Below, piece after piece: positions 50,531 to 59,006 of a stretch of DNA of 64,000 bases; within the stretch, counting starts at the first letter, position 1; each line of letters opens with the position of its first letter. The stretch lies in assembly GCF_003076635.1 (NCBI RefSeq), contig NZ_QDKG01000001.1:1178001-1242000 (forward strand), written 5' to 3'. The DNA comes from Sphingobacterium corticibacter. Lineage in GTDB: Bacteria; Bacteroidota; Bacteroidia; Sphingobacteriales; Sphingobacteriaceae. The notes under the pieces are model-generated. The model was not told the DNA's origin, did not search any database, and worked only from the letters and a program-made list of their open reading frames with translations. Both the position numbers and the translations under genes were made by a program.

Positions 50531-50532
50531 GC

Positions 50533-50817
50533 ATGTTTCCAGACCAATATCCAGATAAGCTCGTAAGGCAAGGGGAAACGATCGATCAAGCATTGCCTTG
50601 TAGGTTCTATCCCAACTCACGTAGCCGCGGTATGAAGAAGGTAAAGGATGGTAATGAAGTTGATGTACAATATACCATCTCGATGCCGGAGGAAACTCCA
50701 AATCTTGCCGTTGGCGAAATTGTTACTGGATATGATGAGAGAGGTAACGTTATTGTTTGGAATGATACGATTGCAATCTTCCATCATGGGCATTTTCATT
50801 GTGTGGCATATGTGTAA
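50533..50817 (+). CDS. Head closure-like protein (94 aa)
   Basis: Small beta-rich protein (EVDVQYTISMPEETPNLAVG, NVIVWNDTIAIFHHGHFHCV) in the position of the head-tail stopper in siphovirus head-tail operons. A short near-repeat (GTGTAACCGCAAT/GTATAACCGCGAC) lies between it and the next gene. Confidence 0.55.
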   Translation: MFPDQYPDKLVRQGETIDQALPCRFYPNSRSRGMKKVKDGNEVDVQYTISMPEETPNLAVGEIVTGYDERGNVIVWNDTIAIFHHGHFHCVAYV

Positions 50818-50842
50818 CCGCAATGTATAACCGCGACGTATA

Positions 50843-51319
50843 ATGTTTAGACTTGAATTAGATATGACCCCTGCCGAACTGGATGCTCTTTATAATGATC
50901 AGATCGAGGAAATGGATCGCCAAACGCTAGATGCATTCAAACGGGTACTTGCAAGAGCTTTGGAGATTCAGCGCGCTAAGATGCGCCCAGACGGTGGATA
51001 CGATGATCAGACAGGACAACTGCGATCATCTACTGGTGGAATGATCTACCGCAATGGTGTCGTTCTTCACGAGGATTTCCAGTTAGCGCCATACGGGACC
51101 GACAAAGCGCCAGGAATGGATGCTGGCCGTGAATTGGCATTACGTGAAGTAAAGCTTGCTCGCAGTTACGGTGATTCTTCAGGTTGGGGGATAACGTTAG
51201 TCGCAGGAATGGATTACGCTAGTTGGTTGGAGAATGCTCATGGTAAGTCGGTCGTGAGGGATGCGCTTCGGGAAGTGGGAAATAGTTTGGATCAAGCGTT
51301 CAATGAAATAGAGGTATGA
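50843..51319 (+). CDS. HK97 gp10-like tail completion/neck protein
   Basis: A 158-residue protein in the place of gp10-type neck proteins. It has a helical N-terminus (LDAFKRVLARALEIQRAKMR), a central DDQTGQLRSSTGGMIYRNGV typical of this class, and YASWLENAHGKSVVRDALRE at the end. It overlaps the next gene by four bases (ATGA). Confidence 0.65.
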   Translation: MFRLELDMTPAELDALYNDQIEEMDRQTLDAFKRVLARALEIQRAKMRPDGGYDDQTGQLRSSTGGMIYRNGVVLHEDFQLAPYGTDKAPGMDAGRELALREVKLARSYGDSSGWGITLVAGMDYASWLENAHGKSVVRDALREVGNSLDQAFNEIEV

Positions 51320-51756
51320 GCAAACGTGAATTGAAAAGTTCAGTTGATGGGATGGAAGATGTTAAGCTCGTACTTTTAAGTGCTGGCGTTGCTGATATGC
51401 TTTCGGGTGAAGTTCGACTGTTACAGCGTAGATTGAACAGTACTAAAGAGGATTGCGTTATCAATACGCTAATTTGGGATGCTGAGCAGATTCAGGGAGG
51501 CATATTGAATGTCAATTTCCATGTGCCTAATCTTACTGGCGAGCGCAGTGATAATCCTACAGCAGTAGATAATACCCAGCCAAACATACCTCGATTGCAT
51601 GAATTGGGAAAGGTGGCAGCTACAGCTTTGGATGGGTTTGAAGGTTTCGACTTTTCTCTCAATCTTCGCGATCCTGGTCAACTGGATAACCATGGTAATC
51701 AATGGATTTACAATATTCAAGTGGAGTACAACTTTCTACGGAAAGATATCACATAG
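51316..51756 (+). CDS. Tail terminator-like protein (146 aa)
   Basis: Mixed alpha/beta protein (SAGVADMLSGEVRLLQRRLN, ILNVNFHVPNLTG, IYNIQVEYNFLRKD) between the gp10-like and major tail protein genes, which is the usual place of the tail terminator. Assignment is by position and size. Confidence 0.58.
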   Translation: MSKRELKSSVDGMEDVKLVLLSAGVADMLSGEVRLLQRRLNSTKEDCVINTLIWDAEQIQGGILNVNFHVPNLTGERSDNPTAVDNTQPNIPRLHELGKVAATALDGFEGFDFSLNLRDPGQLDNHGNQWIYNIQVEYNFLRKDIT

Positions 51757-51812
51757 GAGTGGCGGCATACCGCTAGGGTGGCGACCATTCGCCAGTTAAT
51801 TAACAGAATTAT

Positions 51813-51850
51813 ACGAGGAGGCAACCTCGTTGGTCTCTAACAAAGAATAA
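51813..51850 (+). promoter_or_regulatory. AGGCAA-loop hairpin plus CTCTAACAAAG leader motif (copy 4)
   Basis: ACGAGG-AGGCAA-CCTCGT (51813-51830) is followed by CTCTAACAAAGAATAA (51835-51850) ending two bases before the major tail protein ATG. Same layout as at 33031-33090, 18 kb away. Confidence 0.7.
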
Positions 51851-51851
51851 T

Positions 51852-52391
51852 ATGTTTCCAGTAAAAGGAGTAGAATCTATTGAGTTTGCACCGGTTGGTG
51901 CAGATGGAGCTTTACCATCTACGGGTTGGGTAAAGTTTACCGACATCGAGGATGGGTCGGTATCGTTCAACGTTCCAGAAGCGACACTTACCAAAGTTCG
52001 TGTTGAAGACAAAGATGGCGTTTGGGCAATTGTTGGTGAAGAAGGTGACGGCGCAAGTGTGACCGGCAAATCTTTGAACCTTGATCCTAAAATTGCGGAT
52101 TTGCTTTTCAAAGGTATTGCCAATTCCACGGCTACCAACAAGTTTGAAGCGCCAATCAATAGCGCGAATGTTGTCAATCTTGCTGTACGTGTGACCTCAC
52201 GTCCGCGATTAGGCCACAAGATGGTGTTCGTGATTTTGAATGGAGCTGTGGTGGCTCGTATTGAAAACCCATTGACCAAGACTGGCGCTGAGTTCCTTTC
52301 ATTAGGATTCACAGCAGAGGCAACGGCAGTGAGTGACCCGGACGGCGATCCAGTAGCGCCTTGGTACTACGAGAAAGTTGCGGTAGCGTAA
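51852..52391 (+). CDS. Major tail protein
   Basis: A 179-residue beta-rich protein (VESIEFAPVGADGALPSTGW, ATLTKVRVEDKDGVWAIVGE, FVILNGAVVARIENPL) at the place of the tail tube gene between neck genes and tail chaperones. It has its own leader hairpin and a strong terminator, as fits a highly expressed tube protein. Confidence 0.75.
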   Translation: MFPVKGVESIEFAPVGADGALPSTGWVKFTDIEDGSVSFNVPEATLTKVRVEDKDGVWAIVGEEGDGASVTGKSLNLDPKIADLLFKGIANSTATNKFEAPINSANVVNLAVRVTSRPRLGHKMVFVILNGAVVARIENPLTKTGAEFLSLGFTAEATAVSDPDGDPVAPWYYEKVAVA

Positions 52392-52416
52392 TTCGCCAAG
52401 CAATTGAATTTACATA

Positions 52417-52451
52417 CCCCTACTTGCCACATAATCAAGTAGGGGTTTTTT
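52417..52451 (+). terminator. Strong intrinsic terminator after the major tail protein
   Basis: CCCCTACTTG pairs perfectly with CAAGTAGGGG around a 9-base loop, followed by TTTTTT. Confidence 0.92.
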
Positions 52452-52462
52452 ACACCTGAAAA

Positions 52463-52984
52463 ATGACACAAAGAGAAATTGCAAATACATTTGCTGACCA
52501 GCCTACAAAGATCGGCGAGGTTCGCATGCCGAAGTGGGGTATTGTTGGCCGCCTGCTTGGATTATACCGCACGAAAGAATTGTCTATCTCTGGGCTTCCG
52601 CTTGGTAAAGTTCAGCTAATTGCCGCAGAGTTTGACGATATGTTAGGTGGTGAAGAGGTTGAAGGGATGATTCAGTCAGATCAAATTAATATGCTATTAA
52701 AGAGTAATCTACCTCAATTAGTTAAAGTGATTGGTATGGCTGTAAGCAAAGGCGCAAAGATGCCAAGCCGAGACTTGATGGATGCGCTCAATGAGCAGTT
52801 TACTATGCCCGAATTGGCAGAGGCTATATCGGAAGTCTACCGGAGGTTAGACTTATCGACTTTTTTCGGCATTTTGGCTTTGACCAAAAGTCTGAATCTA
52901 AGCGATACCCAGGATCAGCAAGCCCATGGGCAACCATCATCAACACCGCCATCGCTACCAAAGGATGGTCCGAGCAACAGCTAG
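52463..52984 (+). CDS. Tail assembly chaperone, short form (lambda gpG-like)
   Basis: A 173-residue chaperone-like protein (VRMPKWGIVGRLLGLYRTKE, LSISGLPLGKVQLIAAEFDD) between major tail and tape measure genes. At codons 134-135 the mRNA has T-TTT-TTC, and a -1 frame is open from there to 53133, so a longer product is probably also made. The frame-0 tail after the slip site (SLNLSDTQDQQ and a Pro/Ser-rich end) is low in complexity. Confidence 0.75.
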   Translation: MTQREIANTFADQPTKIGEVRMPKWGIVGRLLGLYRTKELSISGLPLGKVQLIAAEFDDMLGGEEVEGMIQSDQINMLLKSNLPQLVKVIGMAVSKGAKMPSRDLMDALNEQFTMPELAEAISEVYRRLDLSTFFGILALTKSLNLSDTQDQQAHGQPSSTPPSLPKDGPSNS

Positions 52985-53133
52985 TCTGGGAGACGTCCTA
53001 CCAAAACCTACTATTGTACACTTTGTGTATGCCGTCCGCCAAAAGCGATTCCGATGATACGCCAAGCAAGCGAGGCAGCAGTGACGGTAAAGTGATTGAG
53101 ATGTTTTCCATGTTTGAAAGTAGAGATAGCTAG
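52463..53133 (+). CDS. Tail assembly chaperone, -1 frameshift product (gpGT-like)
   Basis: The slip at 52861-52867 joins residues 1-134 of the short form to 89 residues read in the -1 frame, giving about 223 residues. The extension contains PWATIINTAIATKGWSEQQL and YQNLLLYTLCMPSA and ends SMFESRDS, stop TAG at 53131. The extension has no start codon of its own at a sensible place and is protein-like, as in the T part of lambda gpGT, which binds the tape measure protein. Confidence 0.65.
52861..52867 (+). promoter_or_regulatory. -1 ribosomal frameshift site (T TTT TTC)
   Basis: A textbook slippery heptamer in the zero frame of the tail chaperone gene, 70 bases downstream of the last -1 frame stop. 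It is the only good X-XXY-YYZ heptamer I found in the overlap. Confidence 0.6.
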
Positions 53134-53153
53134 TACCTTAGCCTTGATTTAGT

Positions 53154-53179
53154 GGTTGCAACAGAGCCCCGTTGCAACC
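53154..53179. repeat. GTTGCAAC hairpin, second copy
   Basis: GGTTGCAAC-AGAGCCCC-GTTGCAACC: perfect 9-bp stem with a C-rich loop, between the chaperone stop and the tape measure start. Near-identical in stem and loop type to 47534-47557. No T-run follows. Confidence 0.55.
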
Positions 53180-53243
53180 CCCTTTGCTTGTCCTGCCTGC
53201 CGCGAATAGGGAACTTTGAAATACCCACAAAACTCGGGTATAC

Positions 53244-56200
53244 ATGGCTGATTTAAGGTATAGGGTAGTTGTTGATGATGCAGAAGCTCGCAGAAGATTA
53301 CGCGAGCTTTTGTCGAATACGGGTGTTTCGTCTCAAGCAGGATCCGGCGGCGGAGCAGATGATGCAAAGAAAGCTGCTGCTGGTATTGCTGAGGTAAGCA
53401 AAGCACAGAATAGCCTTAAAGATGCGCAGGAAGCGGCGATCAATTCGCTTCGGGATTTGCGCAAGGAAAGAGCGAAGGAACTTAGTGAGCTCACCACGCT
53501 AAAGCAAATTGAATCTGAAGCTGCAACCGTTCTGGCGGAAAAGAAAGCAGCTACCGAAGGTTTAGTTCAAGCCCAGCAGAAAGCAAACATCGAACTTCAA
53601 AAAAGCCGTAAGGCTGCGGTTGATTATAACCTAGCATTAAAGCAGCAGGCAGAGGAACGTCGCAAAGCCACCGAGGAAGAACGTAAGGCCGAAAAGGTTC
53701 TTCGTGATGCGCAAAAAGTGCTCAAAGATGCTGAACGTCAACAGGCACAGCGGGAGAAAGCGGCCGCCCGTCGGCGCAAGCAGCTACAGCAAGAAAGCAG
53801 CGAATACTATCAACTAAATCAAGCCCTAGGCAAAGTTCGCAAAGAAACTAAAGATTTACTTGCTGAGATGTTTCGTCTTGAGCGTCAGGGCAAGAAGAAT
53901 TCTGCCGCTTATGAGTACTTGCGCCAAAAGGCCGAAGCTTTAACCAAGCAAACCCAGTACTTAGACAACGGTATTAAGAAGATCGACGCTACGTTGGGTT
54001 TGCACCAGCGCAATGTTGGTAACTACGGAGAAGCACTTGAGCAGATAAGTCCAATCATCATGGACATCAACCGTAAGCTTGCGCTTTTTGGTACTTCCAT
54101 CGATCAGCTTGCAGGAAAGCCATCTGCTATTAAAGAATTGGGCGCAGCCTTTATCTCCATGGGTAAAGGTATTTTGTCTTTCCTACTTTCTCCGATCGGC
54201 CTTTTGATCGTTGGCGTTACGGCACTTTTCAAGCTATTCACCGCAAACAAGCAGACAGTTATCGATTTCAATAATGGTTTGCTGAACGTTGCCAAAACAA
54301 CGGGCTTGGCTGGCGCAGACTTACAGAGTTTATCAGACGCCATTATCAAGCTTTCGCGATCACTAAAAACTGTCAGCACGGATAAGCTATTGGAATACGC
54401 TACTGTTGCTGGTCAGCTCGGTGTTAAGGGATCTGCTAATATCTTAGCATTCACTGAAGCACTTGCCAAGCTTGAAACAGCGTCCGATATCGGCGGTGAA
54501 GAAGGTGGTGCGCAGATCGCTCGTTTGCTTCAATTAGTTGATGGTGGCGTTGAGAATGTAAAAGCCTTTGGTGATGAGATTGTGAACCTAGGTAACAACT
54601 TTCCAGCTACCGAAGCAGAGATATTAGCAAATGCTACTCGAATCGCTCAATCTACAGGTATCTATAAGATTGGACGACAAGAAGTGCTTGCCTATGCAAC
54701 AGCTACTAAGTCAGTTGGTGTGGAGGCCGAGCTGGTCGGATCTACTATCGGCCGTACGTTGGGTATTCTGGAGAAGGTAATCCGCACTGGTAAAGGAGTC
54801 TCTACAGTCCTCAAACTTGTTGGAGGAACTCAGGCAGAACTTGGCGCGAGATTCCGTGCAGATGCAGCAGGAGTACTGACTGATTTCATTGGCGGGCTTA
54901 ATAAAGTTGAAGGTGGAGCAGCTGGTGTTAATCAGGCTTTATCTGCGGTCGGTATTAGTGCCATTAGAGATAGAACGGTGCTTGGCGCACTCGCCACCAA
55001 TGGCTACGATGTGTTAACAAATTCATTAGAGAAAGTTCGTAATGCTGCTGGGGCAATGGATGATGAGTTTGGAACTGCATCTCAGAAGTTGGTAAATCAA
55101 ACAGCACGTGTTGGGATCGCTTGGGATAATCTTGTACTAAGTATTGAGAATGGGCAAGGAATTATAGGTAAAACTTCGATTGCGGTTGTAGGCTTCTTTG
55201 CAGACATTATTGAAGCTGTCACACCTGCTGGTTCGGCAACTCAAGCTCTTACAGAGGAATACATCAAGCAGCGTAATGAAGTGGCTGCGACAGAAGGTAA
55301 AATAAAGCCGCTTTTAGAGCGCTACGATGAGTTAAAGCATAGCGGCCACTTAAATACCAAGCAGCAGAAAGAACTGAAGGATATTATTCAGCAAATTGCT
55401 GCTGTGATGCCTTCGGCCGTATCTGGATGGAACAGTTTAGGAGAAGCATTGGATATTAACAGATCTAAGGTTTTAGGACTTACAGAAGCGCATCGTGAGT
55501 TACTAAAGGAAATGAATCTATCAACCACCCGTGAACTGAATCAGCAGTTCGAGCAGCAGGCTAAAATGGCTGATAGAGCGTTTAAAATTTTGAACAATAA
55601 TAAGTTCGACGAGCTTGGATTAGAAAGACATCGAGAAAGATTTGCCTCCGTTAAAAACGAACTCCTAACAACTGCTGAAGAACTTCGAAGTATTGGAAAT
55701 ACACTTACTAGCGAGCAACGTGATGTCCTAGATAGATATGGATTCATTAATGCTGGAATAATGGACGTCGAACTACCGGCTCGTTTTAAGAAAGTAGATG
55801 ATACTGTAGTTGAACCAGAAGTTGACGCAGATGCAGCCAAAAGTGCCGCAGAGCAGCGTAGACTTGCATTCGAACGTCAGCGCGCTTTGCAACTCTCTAT
55901 TGATGCGATTAATGAGCAGGCTTCTCGGAATAACCTAACCCGTGATCAGCAGGAAATCGCCTCCATCAAAGACAAGTATGCAAAAATCGAGAAGGAGGTT
56001 AGAAAATTCTATGATAACCCAAAGAACAAGGGTTTCAATGTTGATATGAGCGGATTGCAGCGTTCAAAGGATTTTGAGGTTTCGGAGGCGGAGACTAGGC
56101 AAAACTCTACCACATTAGCCAAGTCACTTGACGCGCAAAAAGCATTGGTAGATGAATACAATTCATACGCAGAAGCCACTTCATTTGAAGCTGCTGATAA

Positions 56201-58046
56201 GCGATTTGCTAAGGAACTGGAACTCATCAAAAGCTACCGCCAGCGAATTATTGATGAGCGAGCTAAGCTTGGAGCGGCTCAATTAACAGCTTCAGCATTT
56301 GGTATGTTTGGCGCCCCTGCTGCTTTGACATTGGCGCAACAAGAAGCTGATAAGGCGCTAAAGGAAAGGCAAGAGGCTCTTGATAAGGAGGAGAGAGCAA
56401 GGGAAACCAAGAAGTACATTGATGCACTAAATCTGACAAAGGATTTTAATCAGAAACGTTTAGATCTTGACCGCGAATACGATACAGCTAGAACTGCATT
56501 AGGAAAAGATATTACACCAGAACAAGAGGCTGAATTGGAGCGTAGGCGTGCAAAAGATATATCTAAACTTGCAGCTGACCAATTGACTAATTCGGATTCT
56601 TGGAATATGCTTTTCAATAATTTAGACAATTATACCGCCTCCCAACTAGGCAAATTGATTGATGAAATTGAAAAGCAATTTGCTGAATTAAAGATAAACT
56701 TTGATCCAATTGATGTTCAGGCTATCCGTGACAAGCTTCGCGAGGCGCAAGATCAAATTCTTGCTGATAATCCTTTTGCACGTGTAGGGCAGAAGATACG
56801 CGCTATCATGTCTGAAGCAGCAGATGGGAGTGAAGAATCAAAAGCAAAAATACTTAGGCATTGGAAGGAACTTGAAAATGCAACGGCACAAAGTTTTGCG
56901 TTTGTACAAGATGCGGTAAATTCTGCCGCTCATTTAAAAGATGCATTAGGGGAGGTTGGTACAGCCGCTCTAAATTCTTTGACAGCAATAGCAACAACAG
57001 CGCTGGCTGTCCAAACAGCAATTAAGTCCGCAGAAAAGGCAAGTGTTATTCTCGCGGTAATTTCAGCCGCATTGGTCGTCGCAAATCTTTTGGCCGGCGC
57101 ATTCAAATCAATATTCAATGCAGGCGATAAACGGCTTGAAAAATCAATTCAAAACACTAAAAAGGCAGTTGAAGAATTAGATTTTGCGTACCAGCAATTA
57201 GAAAGGTCAATACAAAGAAGTGTTGGGGATCAGTATTACAAGGATTCTGAAAAACAAATGCAAAATCTAATCCAGCAACGCGCTTTGATACAGAAACAAA
57301 TTGATGAGGAAGCGCAAAAGAAGAAGCCGAATCAGGATAAGATAAGAGAGTCTCGAAACGAACTTCAAGGGGTAGACAACGATATAGAGGATTTGCAAGA
57401 GCGTATCAAGCAAATAAGGCTACAAACTGACTTTAAAAGTTTTTCTAAAGACTTGGCTAATGCATTAGTGGCAGCCTTTGAACAGGGTGAGGATGCGGTT
57501 AAAGCTTTAGATGATTCATTCAACAATTTTATCAAAAACGCAATTGTGAACAGCTTGCAGATGCGACTTATTGAACCTGAAGTTGAAAAAATGATGACCG
57601 CGGTGGATGAATATATGTCTTTAAACGGAAATGACCTTCAGGGATTCAATTTTGAAAGTTGGAGAGAAAGGATTGGTGCAGCAGGGGAAATATTCCAGAA
57701 TTCTTTAGTTCCCCTATTTGACGGATTAGGAATGAACAGTATCTCATCGTTACGATCGGAATCTGTCGCGGCACAATTAACAGAATCAACTGGAAGCGAA
57801 ATCGTCGGCATGTACCGTGCTGGTTATGATATAGCCAAGCAGCAGCTTAACATTATGCATAGCCAGCAAGCAACGCAGATTAATCTATTGGCGGTTGCTC
57901 AAAATAAGTTGATTGCTTTGAATGCAATTCAGGTCAATACCTACAACACTGCCGCGGAAGCGCTGAACATCGCTAATAACACTGCCGGTATGCTGAATGA
58001 ACTCAAAGCCGTCAACCGAAACTTAGGAGGTAAATATGGGGTATAA
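53244..58046 (+). CDS. Tail tape measure protein
   Basis: A 1600-residue protein, the largest in the window; its length sets the tail length. The N-terminal 260 residues are coiled coil (KKAAAGIAEVSKAQNSLKDA, RKATEEERKAEKVLRDAQKV). Hydrophobic segments at about 305-335 (ISMGKGILSFLLSPIGLLIV) and about 1235-1290 could insert in the membrane during DNA entry. Long helical stretches fill the remainder. It contains a domain like the tape-measure core of TP901-type phages (ATAGQLGVKGSANILAFTEA). It overlaps the next gene by 11 bases. Confidence 0.92.
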   Translation: MADLRYRVVVDDAEARRRLRELLSNTGVSSQAGSGGGADDAKKAAAGIAEVSKAQNSLKDAQEAAINSLRDLRKERAKELSELTTLKQIESEAATVLAEKKAATEGLVQAQQKANIELQKSRKAAVDYNLALKQQAEERRKATEEERKAEKVLRDAQKVLKDAERQQAQREKAAARRRKQLQQESSEYYQLNQALGKVRKETKDLLAEMFRLERQGKKNSAAYEYLRQKAEALTKQTQYLDNGIKKIDATLGLHQRNVGNYGEALEQISPIIMDINRKLALFGTSIDQLAGKPSAIKELGAAFISMGKGILSFLLSPIGLLIVGVTALFKLFTANKQTVIDFNNGLLNVAKTTGLAGADLQSLSDAIIKLSRSLKTVSTDKLLEYATVAGQLGVKGSANILAFTEALAKLETASDIGGEEGGAQIARLLQLVDGGVENVKAFGDEIVNLGNNFPATEAEILANATRIAQSTGIYKIGRQEVLAYATATKSVGVEAELVGSTIGRTLGILEKVIRTGKGVSTVLKLVGGTQAELGARFRADAAGVLTDFIGGLNKVEGGAAGVNQALSAVGISAIRDRTVLGALATNGYDVLTNSLEKVRNAAGAMDDEFGTASQKLVNQTARVGIAWDNLVLSIENGQGIIGKTSIAVVGFFADIIEAVTPAGSATQALTEEYIKQRNEVAATEGKIKPLLERYDELKHSGHLNTKQQKELKDIIQQIAAVMPSAVSGWNSLGEALDINRSKVLGLTEAHRELLKEMNLSTTRELNQQFEQQAKMADRAFKILNNNKFDELGLERHRERFASVKNELLTTAEELRSIGNTLTSEQRDVLDRYGFINAGIMDVELPARFKKVDDTVVEPEVDADAAKSAAEQRRLAFERQRALQLSIDAINEQASRNNLTRDQQEIASIKDKYAKIEKEVRKFYDNPKNKGFNVDMSGLQRSKDFEVSEAETRQNSTTLAKSLDAQKALVDEYNSYAEATSFEAADKRFAKELELIKSYRQRIIDERAKLGAAQLTASAFGMFGAPAALTLAQQEADKALKERQEALDKEERARETKKYIDALNLTKDFNQKRLDLDREYDTARTALGKDITPEQEAELERRRAKDISKLAADQLTNSDSWNMLFNNLDNYTASQLGKLIDEIEKQFAELKINFDPIDVQAIRDKLREAQDQILADNPFARVGQKIRAIMSEAADGSEESKAKILRHWKELENATAQSFAFVQDAVNSAAHLKDALGEVGTAALNSLTAIATTALAVQTAIKSAEKASVILAVISAALVVANLLAGAFKSIFNAGDKRLEKSIQNTKKAVEELDFAYQQLERSIQRSVGDQYYKDSEKQMQNLIQQRALIQKQIDEEAQKKKPNQDKIRESRNELQGVDNDIEDLQERIKQIRLQTDFKSFSKDLANALVAAFEQGEDAVKALDDSFNNFIKNAIVNSLQMRLIEPEVEKMMTAVDEYMSLNGNDLQGFNFESWRERIGAAGEIFQNSLVPLFDGLGMNSISSLRSESVAAQLTESTGSEIVGMYRAGYDIAKQQLNIMHSQQATQINLLAVAQNKLIALNAIQVNTYNTAAEALNIANNTAGMLNELKAVNRNLGGKYGV

Positions 58047-58476
58047 TGTAAAAGAAATCGTATTGCGACACATGAATAGAAAAGGTTCGTGTGGCTATGG
58101 CATTAAAGAGGTGCAGCAGGCTGGATCTATCAAAGAATTGATTGATTTAATGCTTACGCCTAAAGGTATCGAGCATTGCATGGAATTTCAGTTTCCAGAC
58201 ATCAAACTACTTCTTCAACACAAAGATGAGCTAAAAACACATCATGTCTATGTGGATGGCGATCACACCTTGAAAAATGCACAGCTAGTTGTTGTGTTTG
58301 GCGGCAATATTACACTGACTATTGATGATTACAATGTTTCTCAGGTGTATGCCACAAACGATGCTAAAGTAAAAATTATTGCAACTGGTAACGCGTACGT
58401 TACGGCGGAAAGGCATCACAATGCGGAAATAGCGAAAGTGACCAATGGGAATGCATCAGTAAAAATTTTCGGCTAA
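58036..58476 (+). CDS. Phage tail-associated protein with beta-solenoid-like end (146 aa)
   Basis: The first 60 residues are mixed; the last 85 residues are a regular run of short strands (VYVDGDHTLKNAQLVVVFGG, NAYVTAERHHNAEIAKVTNG) resembling a small beta-solenoid. It lies between the tape measure and distal tail genes and is coupled to both (11-base and one-base overlaps). No family recognised. Confidence 0.6.
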   Translation: MGYNVKEIVLRHMNRKGSCGYGIKEVQQAGSIKELIDLMLTPKGIEHCMEFQFPDIKLLLQHKDELKTHHVYVDGDHTLKNAQLVVVFGGNITLTIDDYNVSQVYATNDAKVKIIATGNAYVTAERHHNAEIAKVTNGNASVKIFG

Positions 58477-58988
58477 TGAGTTCGATCCTCAACTCAACCC
58501 CAGCAACATCGCTTGGCCTGTATTTCCGCAGAGGATCGCTGTACAGTGAATTGCTAAAGCTCCCGAAACCAAAAGAACGCTTTTTCAATGAGTGGCCTGA
58601 TCAACATGGTAGAGAATACGACACTACTTCGCCTACAGTATATGAGCCATTGCAGTATAGCATCGCTTGCTATTTGACGGCTGATAGTATTGGTGATCTA
58701 CAGCAAAAGCGTTCGGACGTATTGGAGCTAATATCTAAACCAGAAGGTTTCACACTATTTAGCGAAACGCTAGGAAGAGGCTTTGCATTGAGGTATATCG
58801 AAAGTGGGTCATTCAATACAATAAATCCCATCTGGAGCAAAGGGAAATTGTACTGCGAGTTCACTTTGACGCTTGAAAACAACTTCGCACCAACCGAGCA
58901 GCTTTTTAGACTGGAGGACATCAATAGCATCGTACTAACTGAGAAGGGTGAGGAAATATATGTAATGGATTACACAATACAATTTTAA
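58476..58988 (+). CDS. Distal tail-like protein (170 aa)
   Basis: Beta-rich protein (LGLYFRRGSLYSELLKLPKP, SIACYLTADSIGDLQQKRSD, KLYCEFTLTLENNF) in the place of the distal tail (Dit-like) gene after the tape measure. Segments of this type connect the tail tube to the tail tip. Assigned by position and strand pattern. Confidence 0.6.
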   Translation: MSSILNSTPATSLGLYFRRGSLYSELLKLPKPKERFFNEWPDQHGREYDTTSPTVYEPLQYSIACYLTADSIGDLQQKRSDVLELISKPEGFTLFSETLGRGFALRYIESGSFNTINPIWSKGKLYCEFTLTLENNFAPTEQLFRLEDINSIVLTEKGEEIYVMDYTIQF

Positions 58989-59006
58989 GTTCACAACACA
59001 ATTCTA

